This document shows, in pieces, positions 8,448-17,436 of a DNA stretch of 64,000 nucleotides (the stretch's first letter is position 1; the number at the start of each line of letters is the position of its first letter). The position numbers and the translations under genes are program-made. Origin of the DNA: Pseudarthrobacter psychrotolerans (lineage in GTDB: Bacteria; Actinomycetota; Actinomycetes; Actinomycetales; Micrococcaceae); assembly GCF_009911795.1 (NCBI RefSeq), contig NZ_CP047898.1, positions 1,550,001 through 1,614,000 of the forward strand, read 5' to 3'. The notes under the pieces are model-generated. The model was given only the letters and a program-made list of their open reading frames with translations, was not told where the DNA came from and ran no database searches.

Positions 8448-9546
8448 TTCCTGGGACGAGTCCGATGTCCGGATCCGGCCCAGCAAAAAGGGTTCCCGGC
8501 CGCGCACGAAGGACCGCCCCAGCCACGACGACGCCGTCACGGGCCGCATCATCACCGTGGACCGCGGCCGCTATACCGCCGTCGTCGGTGAGGACTCGGG
8601 CGACGAGCGGATCATTATCGCCGCGCGGGCCCGCGAACTGCGCCGCTCCCCCGTGGTGGCCGGCGACTTCGTCTCCCTGGTAGGCGATGTCTCCGGGGAG
8701 CCCGACACCCTGGCCCGTCTGGTCCGGATCCAGGACCGCAGGACCCTGCTGCGCCGCAGCGCCGATGACACGGATCCGATCGAGCGTGCGGTGGTGGCCA
8801 ACGCCGATCAGCTGGTGGTGGTGGTGGCCGCCGCGAACCCGGAGCCCCGCACCGGCTTCATTGACCGCGCCCTGGTGGCTGCTTACGACGCCGGCATTGA
8901 GCCGCTGCTGCTCGTCACCAAGGCAGATGTCAAGGATCCGGCGGAATTGTTGTCCAACTACGAACACCTGGACTTCCCGGTGATCATCAGCCGCACGTCG
9001 GACTCCGAGGCCTCCGGTATCGATGCCCGCTCCGATGACGGCCTCTCGGCCCGTTTGGACAGTGATGCAGTTTCGCAGCTCCGCGCATACCTTGAGGGCA
9101 AGGTCTCGGTGATGCTCGGGCATTCCGGCGTGGGCAAATCCACCATGGTCAACGCGCTCACGGGGGCCGAACGGGCTACCGGTGGTGTGAACGCGGTGAC
9201 CGGCCGCGGCCGCCACACGTCGTCGTCGGCCCTTGCCCTGAAGCTGACCGGAGCTCCCGCCGGAAGCTGGATCATCGATACTCCCGGCATCCGCTCGTTC
9301 GGCCTGGCCCATGTGGACCCGGACCGGATCCTGCGCTCCTTCCCGGACCTGGAGCCGGGCACGGATGCCTGTGAGCGTGGCTGCAAGCACAACACTGCGG
9401 CCGTCAACTGCGGAGTGGATGCCTGGGTGACGGCCGGCCACGCGGGCCCCACCGGCCCGTCCCGGCTCGCGTCGCTGCGGCGGCTGCTGGGCACGGATCC
9501 CCGCCTGGTGGGCCAGGAAACCAAGGAACTGGGCAGCATCGGGTAG
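8431..9546 (+). CDS. rsgA: Ribosome small-subunit GTPase RsgA
   Basis: Circularly permuted GTPase that checks 30S subunit maturation. Motif order is G4 (VTKADVKD), then G1 (GHSGVGKSTMVN), then G3 (DTPGIRSFG), the diagnostic permutation. An N-terminal OB-fold region comes first and a C-terminal zinc motif (CERGCKHN followed by Cys) last. GTG 8431 is chosen as start: a GGAAGG box lies seven bases upstream and the product begins ARSTDSWDESDVRIRPSKKG after the initiator. In-frame TTG and ATG starts exist 24-45 bases upstream. It overlaps the end of aroA by 17 bases in another frame. Confidence 0.93.
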   Translation: MARSTDSWDESDVRIRPSKKGSRPRTKDRPSHDDAVTGRIITVDRGRYTAVVGEDSGDERIIIAARARELRRSPVVAGDFVSLVGDVSGEPDTLARLVRIQDRRTLLRRSADDTDPIERAVVANADQLVVVVAAANPEPRTGFIDRALVAAYDAGIEPLLLVTKADVKDPAELLSNYEHLDFPVIISRTSDSEASGIDARSDDGLSARLDSDAVSQLRAYLEGKVSVMLGHSGVGKSTMVNALTGAERATGGVNAVTGRGRHTSSSALALKLTGAPAGSWIIDTPGIRSFGLAHVDPDRILRSFPDLEPGTDACERGCKHNTAAVNCGVDAWVTAGHAGPTGPSRLASLRRLLGTDPRLVGQETKELGSIG

Positions 9547-9600
9547 CGGCGGAACGCCGACGTCCCCAACCCCGCTGCCCTGAGACGGTAGTTTGGAACC

Positions 9601-10413
9601 ATGATCCAACCCGCTTCGAGCTACAACGATGACCTGCGCCTTGCCCATGTGCTGGCCGATTCCGTGGATGACCAGACCATGAGCCGATTCAAGGCACTGG
9701 ACCTCCACATCGAGACCAAGCCGGACCTGACGCCGGTCACGGACGCGGACAAGTCCGCAGAGGAAGCCATCCGCGGCCAGCTCTCCCGTTCGCGTCCCCG
9801 GGACGCCGTCCTGGGCGAGGAATTCGGCAGCTCCGGCCACGGCTCCCGCCGCTGGATCATTGATCCCATCGACGGCACCAAGAACTTTGTCCGCGGTGTC
9901 CCCGTTTGGGCCACACTGATCGCCCTCGTGGACGAAGGCGAACCCGTGGTGGGAGTGGTCAGCGCGCCGGCACTGGGCAAGCGCTGGTGGGCCGCCAAGG
10001 GTTCCGGCGCGTACATGGGCAAGTCCCTCGCCGCCGCAACCCGGCTCCGGGTCTCGAACGTCGCCAAACTTTCGGATGCCTCGTTGTCCTACTCCAGCCT
10101 GGGCGGCTGGAAGGAACGCGGCAACCTGGATGAGTTCCTGGGCCTGACCGAGGACGTGTGGCGGACGCGCGCCTACGGCGATTTCTGGTCCTACTGCATG
10201 GTCGCCGAAGGTTCCGTGGACATCGCCTGCGAGCCGGAACTGAACCTGTACGACATGGCTGCCCTGGTGCCCATCGTGGTGGAAGCCGGCGGCCGCTTCA
10301 CGTCCCTGGAAGGCCAGGACGGGCCGTTCGGCGGCAACGCCCTGGCCACGAACTCCATCCTTCACTCAGAGGTCCTCAAGCGGCTGAACCCGGAACTGGA
10401 CGATCTTCTGTAG
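9601..10413 (+). CDS. hisN: Histidinol-phosphatase, inositol-monophosphatase family
   Basis: 270 residues of the metal-dependent inositol-monophosphatase superfamily. The catalytic motifs are GEEFG (residue ~76) and [12 protein letters not shown] (~98), with the C-terminal [15 protein letters not shown] region. In actinobacteria this family supplies the histidinol-phosphatase step of histidine biosynthesis. The [15 protein letters not shown] stretch fits HisN better than general inositol monophosphatases, but substrate specificity cannot be proved from sequence. It follows rsgA by 54 bases and ends in a strong terminator. Confidence 0.88.
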   Translation: MIQPASSYNDDLRLAHVLADSVDDQTMSRFKALDLHIETKPDLTPVTDADKSAEEAIRGQLSRSRPRDAVLGEEFGSSGHGSRRWIIDPIDGTKNFVRGVPVWATLIALVDEGEPVVGVVSAPALGKRWWAAKGSGAYMGKSLAAATRLRVSNVAKLSDASLSYSSLGGWKERGNLDEFLGLTEDVWRTRAYGDFWSYCMVAEGSVDIACEPELNLYDMAALVPIVVEAGGRFTSLEGQDGPFGGNALATNSILHSEVLKRLNPELDDLL

Positions 10414-10431
10414 GCACTTCTACCGAATTAT

Positions 10432-10475
10432 CGACGGCGGGCGCCTCCTCAAGCGGGGCGCCCGCCGTCGTATCT
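10432..10475 (+). terminator. Terminator after hisN
   Basis: Perfect 14-bp inverted repeat 10432-10445 / 10457-10470 with an 11-base loop, then TATCTTC; ends the aroA-rsgA-hisN stretch. Confidence 0.85.
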
Positions 10476-10569
10476 TCGACAAATGTGCCATTCCTCAAAC
10501 TCGCGTAACAAAGCCCTTAACATTGGGCCGGGCTTCCTTCTTGCCGCGGCCCATGTTCTACGCTCTTAA

Positions 10570-10670
10570 CAGGTCACGAGTGCCAGCGCTAAACCCCGGT
10601 TTGCTGGCCGGCAACCCTCCATTCGCGGTGGGGTGCCCCGGGTGACGACCAGGCCGGTCCGGAACGGACA
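10570..10670 (+). ncRNA. SAM-IV riboswitch
   Basis: The actinobacterial SAM-IV pattern can be read directly: outer helix GGTCACGAG (10572) with GACGACC (10644-10650), the core GTGCCAGCG, the CCCCGG..GCTGGCCGGCAACC loop, GCGGTGGGGTGCCCCGGGTGA, and a 3' hairpin GTCCG-GAA-CGGAC. The class senses S-adenosylmethionine and represses sulfur-amino-acid genes. It lies directly upstream of the class V aminotransferase gene, the expected context. The expression platform (transcriptional or translational) is not obvious. Confidence 0.85.
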
Positions 10671-10720
10671 TGGCAAGCGCGGATTCCCGGTACCGGGAGT
10701 CCTTTAAGAGTGAGGTCTCC

Positions 10721-12159
10721 GTGACTACTGCCACCGTCTCCCCCAACACTGTTTCTCCCGACAACGCCGTCCCCGCCAACGCCGCTGACCTGTTCAACGC
10801 GGCCGCCGCCATCGCCGGGCGCCCCCTCTCCGCCGTCACCGGCGCGGAAATCCAGGCCCCGCTGATCCAGGGCGGCCATGTCCGCTACGCAAACCTGGAC
10901 TACGGCGCATCCGCTCCCGCCCTCTCCGTGGTGTCCGCCTATCTCAACGAGATCCTGCCGTTCTACGCCAGCGTCCACCGCGGCGCCGGCTACGCGTCGC
11001 AGATCAGCACCTCCGTCTACGAGAACGCACGGGACATCGTGCGCGACTTTGTCGGCGGGCGCCCGGACGACTCCGTCATCTTCACCCGAAACACCACCGA
11101 CTCGCTGAACCTGCTGGCAGGTTGCCTGCCGGCGACGGACGGACGGCCCAACGGCGATGTCCTCTACCTGGACATCGAGCACCACGCCAACCTCCTGCCG
11201 TGGCAGGGGTCCCGCACCGCAGCGTCGTCGCTGCGGACACCATCGTGGGGACCATCGAGGTCCTCCGCGCCGAACTCGAGCAAGGCAACGTGAGCCTCCT
11301 CGCGGTCACGGGCGCCTCAAACGTCACCGGCGAGATCCTCCCGATCAGGTCCTTGGCCGCCCTGGCCCATGAGTATGGCGCGAGGATCGTGGTGGATGCC
11401 GCGCAGCTCGCGCCGCACCGTCGCATCAATATCACCGCCGACGACGTCGACTACCTCGCCTTCTCCGGCCATAAGCTCTACGCGCCGTTCGGCTCAGGCG
11501 TCCTGGTGGGGCGCACCGACTGGCTCGACGCCGGCACTCCGCACCTGGCCGGTGGCGGCGCCGTCCGGGAGGCAAAGCTCGACGCCGTCAGCTGGGCCAC
11601 CGGTCCGGCCCGCCATGAGGGCGGCTCCCCCAACGTCCTGGGCGCGGCCACTTTGGCCCGCGCCACCCAGGTCATCGCGTCCCTGGACCAGGACCGCTGG
11701 CATGCCCATGAGGCAGCCATCAGGTCATTCCTGGTGGACGGGCTCGGGAAGATCGACGGCATCACCGTGCACCAGATCTTCTCGGACACGGACGCCGAGA
11801 CCGGCACCATCGGCGTGGTGAACTTCTCCGTGGAAGGGTATGACGCCGGGCTGGTGGCCGCCTACCTGTCAGCCGAGCACGGCGTTGGCCTCCGGGACGG
11901 CCGCTTCTGCGCGCACCCGCTCCTCAAGCGCCTTGGCCTTCCCTCCGGTTCGCTGCGGGCCAGCTTCGGCGTGGGCTCCCGGCTGGAGGACGCCGAGCGG
12001 CTCCTCGCAGGCCTGGAACAGCTGCGCCGGACCGGACTGGGCTGGGACTACGTGGTGGACTCGGGCCGCTGGGTTCCGGCCAACGACACCCGCACGTACC
12101 CGCACTGGGCTCCCAACACGCCGGGCACCGCCGGCGCGGCTCCGTGCCTTGACGACTGA
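10721..12159 (+). CDS. Class V PLP aminotransferase (cysteine-desulfurase-like), frameshifted in this sequence
   Basis: Pyridoxal-phosphate enzyme of the class V/cysteine-desulfurase type. The first part runs to HHANLLPWQG and the second from VPHRSVVAADTI to the C-terminus in the neighbouring frame; they join if one G is restored at the GGGG run 11206-11209, giving 479 residues. The lysine region AFSGHKLYAPFGSGVLVG and the upstream VVDAAQLAPH motif are intact. GTG 10721 is chosen because an ATG at 10670 would sit on the end of the riboswitch. Control by SAM-IV points to sulfur amino acid metabolism rather than general Fe-S assembly; the exact substrate is unknown. Confidence 0.82.
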
Positions 12160-12283
12160 CCAACACTGGACTGACTGACCCGTTGTTCAGGTGGCGGCTG
12201 CCCACGCGGCGGCGGCGCGTACGGCTGCGGCCCATGCGGTAAATTCGAAGGATACCGACGGGCACAGTTGAAGGAGGCCGCAC

Positions 12284-13042
12284 GTGGCACGGGGTGGCCC
12301 CAGGCTTGAGCACGGACGCCGCCTGGAACTCGGACAGAGTTTCCAGGACGGCGGCGAACATTACCAGCGTGTACGGCCTGGCTACCCTGCTGAATCAGCG
12401 GACTGGCTGATACCTGCCGGGGCCCGGGACGCTGTGGACGTGGGTGCCGGGACTGGCAAGTTCACCGCCCTGCTGCTTGAACGCGGTTTGGCGGTTTCCG
12501 CCGTGGACCCGTCGCAGGACATGCTGGGACAGCTGCAGGCCCACTACCCGGCGGCCGCAGCGACCCAAGGGACCGCAGAGGCCACCGGCCTCGCGGACTC
12601 CCTGTTCGACGTCGTGAGCGTGGCGCAGGCCTGGCACTGGTGCGATCCGCTGCCGGCGAGCACCGAACTGGCCCGGATCCTGCGGCCCGGCGGAACGCTG
12701 GGGCTGATCTGGAACCAGCTGGACACGTCCGAGCCGTGGGTCCACCGGTTGTCCCGCATCATGCACGCGGGCGACGTCTACAAGCCCGGGTTCCGCCCGG
12801 TGGTCGGGCCGGAGTTTGAAGGCCTCGAAAGCCATGTGACGCGGTGGGAGGACAGCCTCAGTACGGCGGACATCATGGAACTGACGAAGTCACGCAGCTA
12901 TTACCTGCGCGCCGGCGAAGCCACCCGCAACAAGGTCCTGGCCAACCTGGACTGGTATCTGCACGAGCATCTGGGGCACGCCGTGGTAGAGGACATCAGC
13001 CTGCCGTACCTGACGCTGGCGTGGCGGGCCACAAAGGCGTGA
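12284..13042 (+). CDS. Class I SAM-dependent methyltransferase
   Basis: 252 residues from a GTG preceded by AAGGAGG at good spacing. Motif I is VDVGAGTGKFTALL (residue ~49), followed by the acidic AVDPSQDML, and later the SVAQAWHWCDPLPAS and GGTLGLIWNQLD segments of UbiE/type-11 methyltransferases. The substrate cannot be told. The N-terminal EHGRRLELGQSFQDGGEHYQ region resembles actinobacterial proteins annotated only as methyltransferases. It lies between the aminotransferase and the MntR-like gene with 124- and 31-base gaps. Confidence 0.88.
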   Translation: MARGGPRLEHGRRLELGQSFQDGGEHYQRVRPGYPAESADWLIPAGARDAVDVGAGTGKFTALLLERGLAVSAVDPSQDMLGQLQAHYPAAAATQGTAEATGLADSLFDVVSVAQAWHWCDPLPASTELARILRPGGTLGLIWNQLDTSEPWVHRLSRIMHAGDVYKPGFRPVVGPEFEGLESHVTRWEDSLSTADIMELTKSRSYYLRAGEATRNKVLANLDWYLHEHLGHAVVEDISLPYLTLAWRATKA

Positions 13043-13073
13043 CGGGCGCGGACCACCGGGTAGGCTTGGAGGC

Positions 13074-13787
13074 GTGAAGACCAGCGCGCCCTCCTCCTCG
13101 ATCGAGGACTACGTCAAGGTCATCTACGGCTTCACGGAGTGGCAGGACAAACCGATCACGTCGTCCCAGCTCGCGCAGCGCCTGGGGGTGGCCAATTCCT
13201 CGGTCTCGGAGATGGTCCGAAAACTCAAGGACCAGGGCCTGGTGGACCACAAGCCGTACAGCGCCATCACCCTGACGGACGCCGGGGTCCGGCTGGCATT
13301 GTCCATGGTGCGCCGGCACCGGCTCATTGAGACCTACCTCGTGCAGGAGCTCGGCTACAGCTGGGATGAAGTCCACGACGAAGCCGAACTGCTGGAGCAC
13401 GCGGTGTCGGACACGTTTATTGAGCGCATGGCGGCGAAACTCGGCAACCCGCAACGTGACCCGCACGGAGACCCGATCCCCGCCGCGGACGGCACGGTGC
13501 TGCTGCCGGAGGCCCATCTCCTCGGCGAACTCGATCCCGGGCACACCGGCCGGATCACCCGCATCAGCGACGAGAACCCGGATCTGCTGCGGTATCTTTC
13601 CGCCGAGGAAATCGATCTCGACGCCGAGCTGGAGGTAGTGGGCCGCAAGCCGTTCGGCGGCGCGCTGGTGGTGCGGATCAGCAACGCGGGCCGGCAGCGG
13701 GACTACGATCTCGCGGATGAAGTCACCGCTGCGCTCTGGGTCCACAGCGACCACCCCCACACCGGCTGCACCCTCAGCGACAGCTGA
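13074..13787 (+). CDS. DtxR/MntR-family metal-dependent regulator
   Basis: 237 residues from GTG 13074. The N-terminal winged helix reads SSIEDYVKVIYGFTEWQ, ITSSQLAQRLGVANSSVSEM and VRKLKDQGLVDHKPY. The dimerisation and metal-binding domain follows (RRHRLIETYLVQELGYSWDE, HDEAELLEHAVSD) with His/Glu/Asp ligands typical of the family, and the C-terminus resembles an SH3-like FeoA domain. The dimerisation motif is closer to Mn(II)-sensing MntR than to IdeR, but the metal is inferred. Its stop touches the start of the first crcB gene. Confidence 0.88.
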   Translation: MKTSAPSSSIEDYVKVIYGFTEWQDKPITSSQLAQRLGVANSSVSEMVRKLKDQGLVDHKPYSAITLTDAGVRLALSMVRRHRLIETYLVQELGYSWDEVHDEAELLEHAVSDTFIERMAAKLGNPQRDPHGDPIPAADGTVLLPEAHLLGELDPGHTGRITRISDENPDLLRYLSAEEIDLDAELEVVGRKPFGGALVVRISNAGRQRDYDLADEVTAALWVHSDHPHTGCTLSDS

Positions 13788-14206
13788 ATGAGCAACGCCC
13801 ACGTTCAGCGCAGGGGGCCTGGCTGGCAGTTGCCGCAGGGGGCCTGGCCGGGACGGAACTCCGGTACGGCCTGGGACTCGCGTTTCCGGAAACTGCGGGG
13901 GCAATGCCCTGGACCACGCTGGGAATCAACGTGGCTGGCAGCTTTGTACTGGCCGCCCTCACCACGGTCTGGATGGCCCGGCCGCAGACAGCATTCTGGC
14001 TCCGCGCCGGCCTCGGGCCAGGCCTCCTGGGCTCGTTCACCACGTTCTCAGCCGTAATTTTCTCTCTTGACCAGCTGGCCAGGGCCGGCGAACATCCCGT
14101 GTGGATGGCCTACCTGGGGTTGTCCCTGCTGCTTGGCCTGGGCGCCGCGGCCGGCGGCTGGCGGACCGGGCGGCTGCTCACCGACCGGCTGGAGGCAGCA
14201 TCATGA
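13788..14206 (+). CDS. crcB: Fluoride channel CrcB/Fluc, first subunit (frameshifted in this sequence)
   Basis: Small four-helix fluoride channel protein. ATG 13788 starts right after the upstream stop. The frame must shift at the GGGGG run 13813-13817 (one G missing) to join MSNAHVQRRG to AWLAVAAGGLAGTELRYG and the rest, giving 139 residues. Family marks are GGLAGTELRYG, the NVAGSFVLAAL segment and GLLGSFTTFSAVIF. Fluc channels are antiparallel dimers; actinobacteria often encode two paralogues in tandem that form a heterodimer, as here. Restoring one base gives a complete protein, so a sequence error is likely. Confidence 0.85.
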
Positions 14207-14601
14207 TGGGCGCGGTCCTGGTTGGAGTGTTCGGCATGGCGGGCGCCCTGCTGCGCTTCGCCGTCGACAGCTGGTTCGCCCACCGTTCGGGGCGCCGTGC
14301 CACCGTCGGCTCCAGCGGGACGCCGCGGCACTGGCCGTGGGCCACGCTGACAGTCAACGTCACCGGGTGCCTGATCATAGGCCTGTCCATCGCCATCACC
14401 GGACGGCTGGGCCTCGCTCCCGAGTGGCAGACCGCCGTCGCCACCGGCCTTGCCGGCGGCCTCACCACGTTCAGCTCCTGGACCACCGCGACGGTGCGGC
14501 TCCTGAGTGAGTCGCGGTTCGGGGCGGCAGCCCTGAACGTCGGCGCCAACCTGGCCGCCGGTTTTGCCGCGGCGGCTGTGGGCATCGCGCTGGCGTCGTA
14601 G
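14203..14601 (+). CDS. crcB: Fluoride channel CrcB/Fluc, second subunit
   Basis: 132 residues, coupled to the first crcB by a four-base ATGA overlap and preceded by GGAGG. Contains GMAGALLRFAVDSW, the NVTGCLIIGLSIAI segment with the conserved Asn, and GLAGGLTTFSSWTTATV. It most likely forms the heterodimeric fluoride exporter with its neighbour. No fluoride riboswitch was recognised upstream of the pair. Confidence 0.93.
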   Translation: MMGAVLVGVFGMAGALLRFAVDSWFAHRSGRRATVGSSGTPRHWPWATLTVNVTGCLIIGLSIAITGRLGLAPEWQTAVATGLAGGLTTFSSWTTATVRLLSESRFGAAALNVGANLAAGFAAAAVGIALAS

Positions 14602-14643
14602 GACGCTCTTCCGGTTTGGCCCCGTCCCGTATCGTTGACTCTG

Positions 14644-15012
14644 ATGATTAGCAGACGTGACGCGGCAATTGCCCTTGATGTACCGATGGAAATGGCCCAG
14701 CGCCATGGCATCCCCAAACGAATGACCGAGGCGGAGCTGGGCGACATCCTTGACAACCCGCCGGCATGGCTGATCCAGTCGCGAGCCAACAGGACCGGCA
14801 AGCGTCCGGTCTGGGTGCACCTGGAATGCGCCGTCTGCGGCTACGAGGAAGCGGCGCGGCCCAAGAAATGGTGGCCGGAATTCACGTATGTGGTGTGCGA
14901 GCACCATGCCCCGGATGAGGTTCCGCCGCTGCGTGCAGGCCTTATCAGGAGTGAGTTCGACGGCGTCGGGACCCGTTTTGTGGGTATCGCGGACGTTGCA
15001 GTCCCGGACTGA
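14644..15012 (+). CDS. Hypothetical protein with Cys/His zinc-like motifs
   Basis: 122 residues from ATG 14644. I do not recognise the family. The N-terminal half (ISRRDAAIALDVPMEMAQRH, then IPKRMTEAELGDILDNPPAW) is helical; the middle has CAVCGY and, 25 residues on, VCEHH, which could form one zinc site. No signal peptide or membrane segment is seen. Codon use is normal for the genome, and the frame is clean between two independent genes, so it is probably real. Confidence 0.7.
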   Translation: MISRRDAAIALDVPMEMAQRHGIPKRMTEAELGDILDNPPAWLIQSRANRTGKRPVWVHLECAVCGYEEAARPKKWWPEFTYVVCEHHAPDEVPPLRAGLIRSEFDGVGTRFVGIADVAVPD

Positions 15013-15094
15013 TCCGGGGCATTACATTCGGGGCTGAACAGGCGTAATTTACGAAGAGGGACGCAGCCCCGTCCCCCGTTGTAAGGAGCACGCC

Positions 15095-15232
15095 ATGCCG
15101 GACAAATCACCACACCAGCAGCTGCATAAGAAGCCGGTCAAAACCATCAAGGAAAAACGCGCCGACAAGAAGGCGAAGAGCCCTCTTGAAGGAGCGCAGG
15201 ACCCGGTAGCGCACCTGAAGAAGCGCCGGTAA
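15095..15232 (+). CDS. Small basic conserved protein (45 residues)
   Basis: A 45-codon gene starting ATGCCGGACAAA behind TAAGGAG. The product starts MPDKSPHQQLHKKPVKTIKE and goes on with KRADKKAKSP, then a short acidic turn and a KKRR end. Proteins with the MPDKSP..KK..K..KEKRA..KAK pattern recur in actinobacteria as small hypotheticals; the role is unknown. The stop is five bases from the converging protease gene. Confidence 0.75.
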   Translation: MPDKSPHQQLHKKPVKTIKEKRADKKAKSPLEGAQDPVAHLKKRR

Positions 15233-15237
15233 CGGAT

Positions 15238-16218
15238 TTACCCGTTTCCCGCCATTTCTTCGGGCACTGCCACAATGTCCACTTCCTGGCCGTCCCTCAG
15301 CACACGGATCGGCAGCGGCTGGCCGATCGCATCGGCGAACAGCAGCTTCTGCAGGCTCTCAGCGTTGCTGACGGGGCGGCTTCCGGCTGTCAGGATGACG
15401 TCACCCGCCCGCAGGCCCCCGCGGTCTGCAGGCGAACCGGCCAGCACCTCCACCACCCGCAGCCCATCACGTTGCCCCGTCCTGATCACCGCGCTGGCAT
15501 TGAGCCGGAAGGGTGTGCTGACAACGCCGAGATAAGCCCGCCTGACGCGGCCGTCCTTCAGCAGCGCTGAGATGATGCGCCGCGTGGTGGTGTTGATGGG
15601 CACGGCCAGGCCCAGCCCGGCGCCGGCCACTGCGGTGTTGATTCCCACGATGCGGCCGTGCGTATCGGCCAGGGCACCGCCGGAACTGCCTGCATTGAGT
15701 GCCGCGTCGGTCTGGATAACGTCCTCGATCACGCGCCGGTTGCCGCTAGACCACACCGGAATGGCGCGGCCCAGGCCGCTGACTACGCCGGCCGTGACTG
15801 ATCCGGCCAGGCCCAGCGGATTTCCCACCGCTATGACCAGCTGGCCCACCCGGAGCGTCTCGGCATCGCCGAACTGCGCCGGCGCCACTTTCGGTGCCCG
15901 GCCGTGGACCACCGCGAGGTCGGACAGAGGATCCGCCCCCACCAGTTCAAGGTCGGTCCTGCTGCCGTCCGCAAAGGCGGCGTGGCCCTGGTTCGTGCCG
16001 GCCACGACGTGTGAATTGGTCAGCAGGTAACCGTCTTCCGTGAAGAGCACCGCCGAGCCTGCGCCCATGCGGAAACGGCCGTTACGTCGGTTTCCGGTCA
16101 TTTCAATGGCCGCAACATGCGGGGTGACCGTCTCAGCCACGCGCATGACGGTCTCCGAATACGAGTCAAGCGGACCGTCGTCGGCCGCTGCAGAACTGGG
16201 TTCCCGCGCCGGGTCCAT
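15238..16218 (-). CDS. S1C trypsin-like serine protease with PDZ domain (HtrA/DegP-like), no membrane anchor
   Basis: 326 residues. The catalytic triad is His70 (LLTNSHVV), Asp100 (LSDLAVV) and Ser179 (NAGSSGGAL). A C-terminal PDZ domain starts near residue 225 (YLGVVSTPF, then VLAGSPADRGGLRAGDVIL). Unlike most actinobacterial HtrA proteins it has neither a signal peptide nor an N-terminal membrane helix, so it is predicted to act in the cytoplasm. The ATG follows a GGAGGTGCGCC stretch on its strand. It is transcribed away from ssrA. Confidence 0.9.
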   Translation of the reverse strand: MDPAREPSSAAADDGPLDSYSETVMRVAETVTPHVAAIEMTGNRRNGRFRMGAGSAVLFTEDGYLLTNSHVVAGTNQGHAAFADGSRTDLELVGADPLSDLAVVHGRAPKVAPAQFGDAETLRVGQLVIAVGNPLGLAGSVTAGVVSGLGRAIPVWSSGNRRVIEDVIQTDAALNAGSSGGALADTHGRIVGINTAVAGAGLGLAVPINTTTRRIISALLKDGRVRRAYLGVVSTPFRLNASAVIRTGQRDGLRVVEVLAGSPADRGGLRAGDVILTAGSRPVSNAESLQKLLFADAIGQPLPIRVLRDGQEVDIVAVPEEMAGNG

Positions 16219-16365
16219 GGCGCACCTCCTGGCTGGCGTTTCTGCCTCCGGTTTCCAGACCTTGTGCTGCGCCGGAGCTTATTGGCGACAACCACGCGGT
16301 GGCGTCCGGTAGTCCCGGAACGGCTACGCCGTGGGTGAACAAAGGCGCAGAGACGGCACTTAAAT

Positions 16366-16402
16366 GCCAGAAGACCCGGACGCGGGGTCCGGGTCTTCTG
16401 GC
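16366..16402 (-). terminator. Terminator of ssrA
   Basis: Perfect 15-bp inverted repeat 16366-16380 / 16388-16402 with a 7-base loop, 24 bases past the tmRNA 3' end on the minus strand and followed there by ATTTAAG. Confidence 0.85.
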
Positions 16403-16425
16403 AATGTCTTGCGACATTCAAAATG

Positions 16426-16791
16426 TGGAGATGGGGGGAATTGAACCCCCGTCCGATGTCGTGTTAACAGGTCTTCTCCGGGCGCAGTTTGCGTCGGATT
16501 TTCTCGGCCCCAGCCCTCCTGCAAACAGGTGGCTGATCCGGGCCCAGTCATCTAAGAGTCCCGTTTGCCCCGATGACGGAGGCAAGCAGCAGTGGCTATC
16601 TAAATGACGCCAGGATCCGGGGCAATAGCAACCTCGGGCTGACGGACTGTCTTACTGCTTAGGCAGCGAGAGCGAAGTCAGTGCGGTTTGATTTGGCACT
16701 TATTGGTTTGCAGACAGCGTTTACGAGATAATTCTGCATCCTCGGCCCGCTTCACCTGTCGCGACTAACATCGTCGAAACCGATCATCCCC
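16426..16791 (-). ncRNA. ssrA: Transfer-messenger RNA
   Basis: About 366 bases on the minus strand. The 5' end reads GGGGATGATCGGTTTCGACG and the 3' end GGTTCAATTCCCCCCATCTCCA: the tRNA-like T-arm and the acceptor stem, with CCA encoded. The internal tag frame (16659-16697) reads A-K-S-N-R-T-D-F-A-L-A-A-stop, a typical actinobacterial degradation tag ending in ALAA. It rescues stalled ribosomes together with SmpB, whose gene is just upstream on the same strand. Confidence 0.95.
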
Positions 16792-16878
16792 GTATTTTGT
16801 TTTCAAACCGGCCGGGCTGTGCAGGCACAAATCCCTGCCGGACTACTTATCCTAACGCATGTCCGACGGAAAACATTC

Positions 16879-17349
16879 CTACCGGCGGTTGCGTTCCCGG
16901 ACCTCGCGAAGGGCTTCGCGGTTGTCCTGTTGCTCACGCAGGGTCTGTCGCTTGTCGTACTCACGCTTACCGCGGGCGATCGCGATTTCCACCTTGGCCC
17001 GGCCGTCGAGGAAGTACAGCTGCAGCGGAACCACCGTGAAGCCGGACTCGCGGATCTTCACGGAGATCTTGTTGAGCTCCTCACGGTGCAGCAGCAGCTT
17101 GCGACGGCGGCGTGCGGAATGGTTGGTCCAGCTCCCCTGGTTGTACTCGGGAATATGGATGCCCTCCATCCACAGCTCATCGTTATAGAACGTGCAGAAG
17201 CCGTCCACCATGGAGGCATGGCCTTCGCGCAGGGACTTGACCTCGGTCCCCATCAGGGCGATGCCTGCCTCGTAGGTATCCAGCACGAGGTAGTCATGCC
17301 GGGCCTTACGGTTGGTGGCCACTACTTTACGGCCACTTTCTTTGGGCAC
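16879..17349 (-). CDS. smpB: tmRNA-binding protein SmpB
   Basis: 156 residues; the SmpB OB-fold is complete: VVATNRKARHDYLVLDTYEA, GTEVKSLREGHASM, then YNQGSWTNHSARRRRKLLLH and the basic C-terminal tail that mimics the anticodon stem in trans-translation. It lies 87 bases upstream of ssrA on the same strand, so both rescue components may be coexpressed, and downstream of the M23 gene and ftsEX. Confidence 0.97.
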   Translation of the reverse strand: MPKESGRKVVATNRKARHDYLVLDTYEAGIALMGTEVKSLREGHASMVDGFCTFYNDELWMEGIHIPEYNQGSWTNHSARRRRKLLLHREELNKISVKIRESGFTVVPLQLYFLDGRAKVEIAIARGKREYDKRQTLREQQDNREALREVRERNRR

Positions 17350-17436
17350 GGTGGAACTCCTCAGTTCTTGGATCCTGGTTGGCTCCGGCCGTTCCGGCGC
17401 GGAGTCATACCAGTGTACGGCAGGCGCGGACCGGCT

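Noticed and set aside
8173..10365. 730-codon minus-strand open frame across rsgA and hisN
   Set aside because: Antisense shadow of two well-identified genes; no start signals or domain pattern.
16426..16520. tRNA gene suggested by the T-arm-like GGTTCAATTCC sequence
   Set aside because: It is the tRNA-like 3' domain of the tmRNA; no anticodon arm is present. No ordinary tRNA or rRNA gene was found in the window.
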